Assembly: GCA_003250455.1 (NCBI GenBank) | Contig: QKGK01000268.1 | Coordinates: forward strand, 1 to 5,534 | Length of the DNA stretch: 5,534 nucleotides | Reading direction: 5' to 3' | From: Chloroflexota bacterium | GTDB lineage: Bacteria > Chloroflexota > Anaerolineae > Anaerolineales > UBA11579 | Shown: piece after piece, positions 4,250-5,534 of the stretch | How positions within the stretch are numbered: position 1 is the stretch's first letter | Layout: every line of letters begins with the position of its first letter | Made by a program: the position numbers and the translations under genes | Notes under the pieces: model-generated | Told to the model about the DNA's origin: nothing | The model's input: only the letters and a program-made list of their open reading frames with translations | Databases searched by the model: none

Positions 4250-5534
4250 ATGATAGGCTTCGATGCGGTTGCGGCCCAGGTCTTTGGCCCGGTAGAGCGC
4301 CTGGTCGGCCTGGTCGATCAGTTCGTAGAGGGAAAGGTCTTTGTTGCAGGTGCAGGATGAAACCCCCATGCTGACCTCGATGGGCAGCATCAGGGCGCTG
4401 GTGTTGATCGGCCTTTGGGTCAGGCTGCCCCAGATACGCTTGGCCAAAGTCACGGCATCGTCCAGCGAGGTTTCGGGAAGCAGGATGATGAACTCTTCAC
4501 CGCCGTAGCGGCCGACAATGTCCACCTCGCGGGAGTTCTCCAAAATACGTTGGGCAAGCTGGGAAAGAATCTGGTCCCCAACCAGGTGGCCGTGAGTGTC
4601 ATTGACCTTTTTGAAATGATCCAGGTCGATCATGATCATCGAGACGGGGCGGGAGTAGCGGCGGGAGCGGGCAAATTCCCGATCGGCCAGCTCAAAGAAG
4701 TGCCGCCGGTTGAACAACCCGGTGAGCGGGTCTTTTTGGGAAAGCTCTTCCAGCTTTGCCTGGGTGCGCTTGCGCAGGCGCACTTCTTTGCGCAGTTCCA
4801 TGTTTTGTTCTTTGAGAGCGTCAGAGATCTTGCGGGTGGTTTCCAGGTTATGCGAAAGCTCCAGCACTTTTACCCGGTTCCGGATATCCAGCAAATGAAG
4901 CTGCTCGGTAAGCTGGTGGGATTGTTTGTGGTGGATAAAGGCTTTCTGATAGTTGCCCTGGTTGGCGTAGATTTCTGCAAGCAGCTGGTGGCAGTCCTGG
5001 AGAGTGGGGGTCAGGTTGATCTGCTCGGCCAGGTTGAGGCTTTCCAGCAGATTGATCTCTGCATCCTCATCTTTCTGCTGCAAGTGTTTGATCCTGCCTA
5101 ACAGGCTGAGTGCGATGCTTGCTTCGCGCGGATATTTGTTGTTCTTTGCCAGGGTAAAGGCATCGAGGAATTTTTCTTCGGCCTGGATGAATTTTTCCAT
5201 GCCCAGATAAACGCGCCCCACATGGATCAGCGCATCGGCGAACATATAATATTTTTCGCTGTTGCGGAAGTGGGCCAGGGCCTTTTTGCCAAAGTGCAGG
5301 GCGCTGTCATACCTTTTCAGGTTGAGGTAGGCATGGCACAGGCTGAACATGGTCTTCCCCAATTCTTCCATGCTGTCGGTGGATTCGAGGATGTCGTAGC
5401 TTTGCTGCAGATAGGATAGACCCTTGGTGGGCTCGGAAAGGTCAATGTAAATATACCCGATATGGTTGAGGGCCTGGCCTTCCAATACCTTGTTTTTGCT
5501 TTGTTGGGCAATCTTCAGCGCCCGGAAGAGGAAA
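4247..5534 (-). CDS. TPR-repeat diguanylate cyclase (GGDEF protein), 5' end outside window
   Basis: Probable cytosolic diguanylate cyclase making the second messenger c-di-GMP from two GTP. The frame stays open to the window edge (428 residues visible). Coding sequence above 5485 continues the helical repeat pattern (FLFRALKIAQQSKNK), so a TTG at 5485 is not the start. Residues 1 to about 211 form five or so tetratricopeptide-like helical pairs spaced about 40 residues apart. Residues about 212-266 are a charged helix that should form a coiled-coil linker. The GGDEF domain spans about 267-428: DPLTGLFNRRHF start, metal-binding MIDLDHFKKVND, active site GGEEF at 344-348, and an RxxD inhibitory site (REVD) exactly five residues before it. 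No transmembrane segment is visible in this part. Active-site and product-inhibition motifs are intact, so catalytic activity is likely. The TPR part presumably senses a protein partner, which is unknown. Confidence 0.93.
   Translation of the reverse strand, partial: FLFRALKIAQQSKNKVLEGQALNHIGYIYIDLSEPTKGLSYLQQSYDILESTDSMEELGKTMFSLCHAYLNLKRYDSALHFGKKALAHFRNSEKYYMFADALIHVGRVYLGMEKFIQAEEKFLDAFTLAKNNKYPREASIALSLLGRIKHLQQKDEDAEINLLESLNLAEQINLTPTLQDCHQLLAEIYANQGNYQKAFIHHKQSHQLTEQLHLLDIRNRVKVLELSHNLETTRKISDALKEQNMELRKEVRLRKRTQAKLEELSQKDPLTGLFNRRHFFELADREFARSRRYSRPVSMIMIDLDHFKKVNDTHGHLVGDQILSQLAQRILENSREVDIVGRYGGEEFIILLPETSLDDAVTLAKRIWGSLTQRPINTSALMLPIEVSMGVSSCTCNKDLSLYELIDQADQALYRAKDLGRNRIEAYH

Noticed and set aside
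4415..5101. Open frame of 228 codons on the plus strand over the GGDEF gene
   Set aside because: Antisense to a well-supported GGDEF and TPR coding sequence; no recognisable domain.
5483..5485. TTG as the start of the GGDEF protein
   Set aside because: The same frame continues upstream to the window edge with TPR-like helical sequence and has no stop, so the true start is outside.

Overview
The window is one arm of a bacterial chromosome in which every supported gene lies on the minus strand. It carries a pantothenate/coenzyme A biosynthesis cluster, preceded (in transcription order) by a TPR-GGDEF signalling gene. Base composition is moderately GC-rich in the genes and AT-rich in the short spacers. 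The TPR-GGDEF architecture, the 'GTW' style of ketopantoate reductase, the CoaX-type kinase and the sequence style of CoaBC suggest a Chloroflexota (Anaerolineae-like) bacterium. That assignment is an inference from memory of protein style, not a search result.

Reading in the direction of transcription (high to low coordinates): (1) 5534-4247, the 3' part of a cytosolic TPR protein ending in a GGEEF diguanylate cyclase domain; its 5' end is outside the window. (2) 4246-4144, a short intergenic region with a good -10 box (TATAAT, with extended -10 character), then a perfect 7-bp inverted repeat at the predicted start of the transcript, then a strong ribosome binding site. (3) 4143-3262 panB, (4) 3269-2352 panE, (5) 2333-1497 panC and (6) 1477-713 coaX, packed with an 8-nt overlap and then 18- and 19-nt gaps. 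(7) 712-641, a 72-nt AT-rich spacer with an imperfect dyad. (8) 640-1, the 5' part of coaBC (dfp), cut off by the window edge just after the start of the CoaB domain.

Together the five metabolic genes run from 2-ketoisovalerate to 4'-phosphopantetheine. PanB makes ketopantoate, PanE reduces it to pantoate, PanC joins pantoate to beta-alanine, CoaX phosphorylates pantothenate, and CoaBC adds cysteine and decarboxylates. The missing input is beta-alanine: no panD is visible. The later genes coaD and coaE are also absent from the window.

This is largely an ordinary biosynthetic operon. The points most worth a second look are a paired active-site variation in the CoaC domain (Asp for the usual Asn, Ser for the usual Cys, with the catalytic His kept), the inverted repeat at the promoter as a candidate operator, and the AT-rich dyad spacer before coaBC, which resembles a dispersed intergenic repeat.
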